This document shows positions 63,033 to 64,000 of a stretch of DNA of 64,000 bases, one piece after another. The DNA lies in NCBI GenBank assembly GCA_963966775.1, contig CAXAAH010000001.1, positions 246,752 to 310,751 of the forward strand, read 5' to 3'. The notes beneath the pieces were generated by a model that was not told the origin of the DNA, did not search any database, and saw only the letters and a program-made list of their open reading frames with translations. How positions within the stretch are numbered: position 1 is the stretch's first letter; every line of letters starts with the position of its first letter. Source of the stretch: UBA685 sp002299005 (GTDB taxonomy: Bacteria > Pseudomonadota > Alphaproteobacteria > Puniceispirillales > Puniceispirillaceae). The position numbers and the translations under genes are program-made.

Positions 63033-63500
63033 ATGCCTTTACCAAAGACATATGTGGCAACACCAAAAGATATCCAAAAGAACTGGATTTTGGTGGACGC
63101 AGAAGACCTCGTTCTTGGTCGTATGGCTAGCTTGATCGCGATGCGTATCAGAGGCAAGCACAAGCCAACATACACACCAAACATGGATTGCGGTGACCAC
63201 GTCGTTGTTATCAACGCTGAAAAAGTTAAATTAACTGGCAATAAGCGCAGCAATAAGACTTATTACTGGCACACAGGCTATCCTGGCGGTATCAAGTCAC
63301 GCACAGCTGACAAATTGCTAGATGGTCGTTTCCCTGAGCGTGTTATCCAAAAAGCTGTTGAGCGTATGGTTCCACGCGGCCCGCTAGGTCGTAACGCGAT
63401 GAGAAACTTGCATGTATATGCCGGTTCAACACACCCGCATGAAGCACAACAGCCCGTTGTTCTTGATGTTGCGTCAATGAACGAAAAGAATAAGAGGTAG
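63033..63500 (+). CDS. rplM: Large ribosomal subunit protein uL13
   Basis: Ribosomal protein L13, 155 residues. [19 protein letters not shown], the [13 protein letters not shown] loop and [18 protein letters not shown] are canonical. TGGAG lies eight bases before the ATG at 63033; the frame upstream begins only with TTG 63009. Two bases separate it from rpsI, the usual pair. Confidence 0.98.
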   Translation: MPLPKTYVATPKDIQKNWILVDAEDLVLGRMASLIAMRIRGKHKPTYTPNMDCGDHVVVINAEKVKLTGNKRSNKTYYWHTGYPGGIKSRTADKLLDGRFPERVIQKAVERMVPRGPLGRNAMRNLHVYAGSTHPHEAQQPVVLDVASMNEKNKR

Positions 63501-63502
63501 TC

Positions 63503-64000
63503 ATGTCTGAAGAAAATCTTAATGAAGATAAGGCTGGCATGGCAGCTCTTGAAGCTTTGTCAGATACAACAGAAACAGCGGCGCCAACAGTTGCTGAGCC
63601 AAAGATCGATGATCTAGGCCGCTCATATGCCACAGGTCGTCGTAAGAACGCCTCTGCGCGCGTATGGATTAAGCGTGGCACAGGCCGCGTTACTGTGAAC
63701 GGCAAAGAGCTTAACACATATTTCGCACGTCCTGTTCTACAGATGCTTTTGGCCCAGCCATTCCAGACTGTTGAGCGTGAAGGTGAATTTGATGTGATGG
63801 CAACTGTATCAGGCGGCGGTCTTTCAGGCCAAGCCGGTGCTGTGCGCCATGGTATCAGCCGTGCGTTAACATATTTTGAGCCAGGTCTTCGCCCAGCATT
63901 GAAAGCTGGCGGGTTCCTTACACGTGACCCACGTGTTGTTGAAAGAAAGAAGTACGGCAAGGCAAAAGCCCGTCGTTCATTCCAGTTCTCAAAGCGTTAA
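63503..64000 (+). CDS. rpsI: Small ribosomal subunit protein uS9
   Basis: Ribosomal protein S9, 165 residues including an acidic N-terminal extension of about 35 residues common in alphaproteobacteria. The core starts [20 protein letters not shown] and ends with the invariant basic tail RRSFQFSKR whose terminal arginine touches tRNA in the P site. The TAA stop is the last codon of the window. Confidence 0.98.
   Translation: MSEENLNEDKAGMAALEALSDTTETAAPTVAEPKIDDLGRSYATGRRKNASARVWIKRGTGRVTVNGKELNTYFARPVLQMLLAQPFQTVEREGEFDVMATVSGGGLSGQAGAVRHGISRALTYFEPGLRPALKAGGFLTRDPRVVERKKYGKAKARRSFQFSKR

Noticed and set aside
63343..63960. 205-residue minus-strand frame opposite rplM/rpsI
   Set aside because: It lies entirely antisense to two ribosomal protein genes, has arginine-rich low-complexity translation and no start signal.

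Overview
The window is a chromosomal segment of a free-living alphaproteobacterium of moderate GC content. The assignment rests on several conserved features: the gene order rpsB-tsf-pyrH-frr-uppS-cdsA-dxr-rseP-bamA-skp-lpxD-fabZ-lpxA-lpxI-lpxB-gltA-gltX-comEC-lexA-moeA-moaC-trpC-trpD-trpG, a direct-repeat LexA box of the form GTTC-N7-GTTC upstream of lexA, a short ProRS without the editing insertion, an Mg-type HemB, and a single bifunctional Rsh next to rpoZ. The methylated-amine genes suggest a marine lineage (SAR116-like or Roseobacter-like), but that is inference. No tRNA, rRNA, CRISPR array, insertion sequence or phage gene is visible.

Region 1 (1-9.1 kb) is mixed. It holds the 3' part of dinB, a gamma-glutamylcyclotransferase-like gene, a TauE/SafE transporter and a DUF2842 membrane protein. 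A complete heterotetrameric sarcosine oxidase operon (soxBDAG) follows, and its last gene overlaps a SprT-like metalloprotease gene that in turn overlaps a 2OG-Fe(II) oxygenase-like gene. Region 2 (9.1-14.1 kb) has a long-form ribosome hibernation factor with a structured leader and its own terminator, then a promoter serving a non-pyrrolysine MttB-family methyltransferase and a dimethylglycine/sarcosine dehydrogenase-like flavoprotein. Together with soxBDAG this looks like a route from methylated glycines or quaternary amines to glycine and C1-tetrahydrofolate. No corrinoid protein or reductive activase is present locally.

Region 3 (14.1-31.4 kb) is largely core metabolism and information processing: a PLP ammonia-lyase, dapA, smpB, a family-5 uracil-DNA glycosylase, a NYN-domain protein, folK, rpoZ-rsh-DUF2062-pdxJ-acpS-lepB-rnc-era-recO-parC, then bpt and hemB on the minus strand and a 3-hydroxyisobutyryl-CoA hydrolase-like gene. 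Region 4 (31.5-38.3 kb) holds proS-lolC-lolD-dnaE. Region 5 (38.5-52.8 kb) is the translation/envelope supercluster from rpsB to lpxB, which makes r-proteins, isoprenoids and phospholipids, the BAM outer-membrane assembly system and lipid A. It is divided by strong terminators after rpsB and after tsf.

Region 6 (52.9-62.7 kb) is mostly minus strand: gltA, gltX, then plus-strand comEC (no metallo-beta-lactamase domain visible), lexA with an operator overlapping its predicted -10, moeA, moaC and trpC-trpD-trpG without trpE. A 332-base intergenic region with a 22-bp direct repeat separates trpG from the divergent rplM-rpsI pair, whose last codon ends exactly at the window edge. The points most worth a second look are the four-unit 18-bp tandem repeat downstream of dinB, the hpf leader hairpins, the MttB/DMGDH pair without a corrinoid partner, and the repeat and hairpin structure upstream of trpG.
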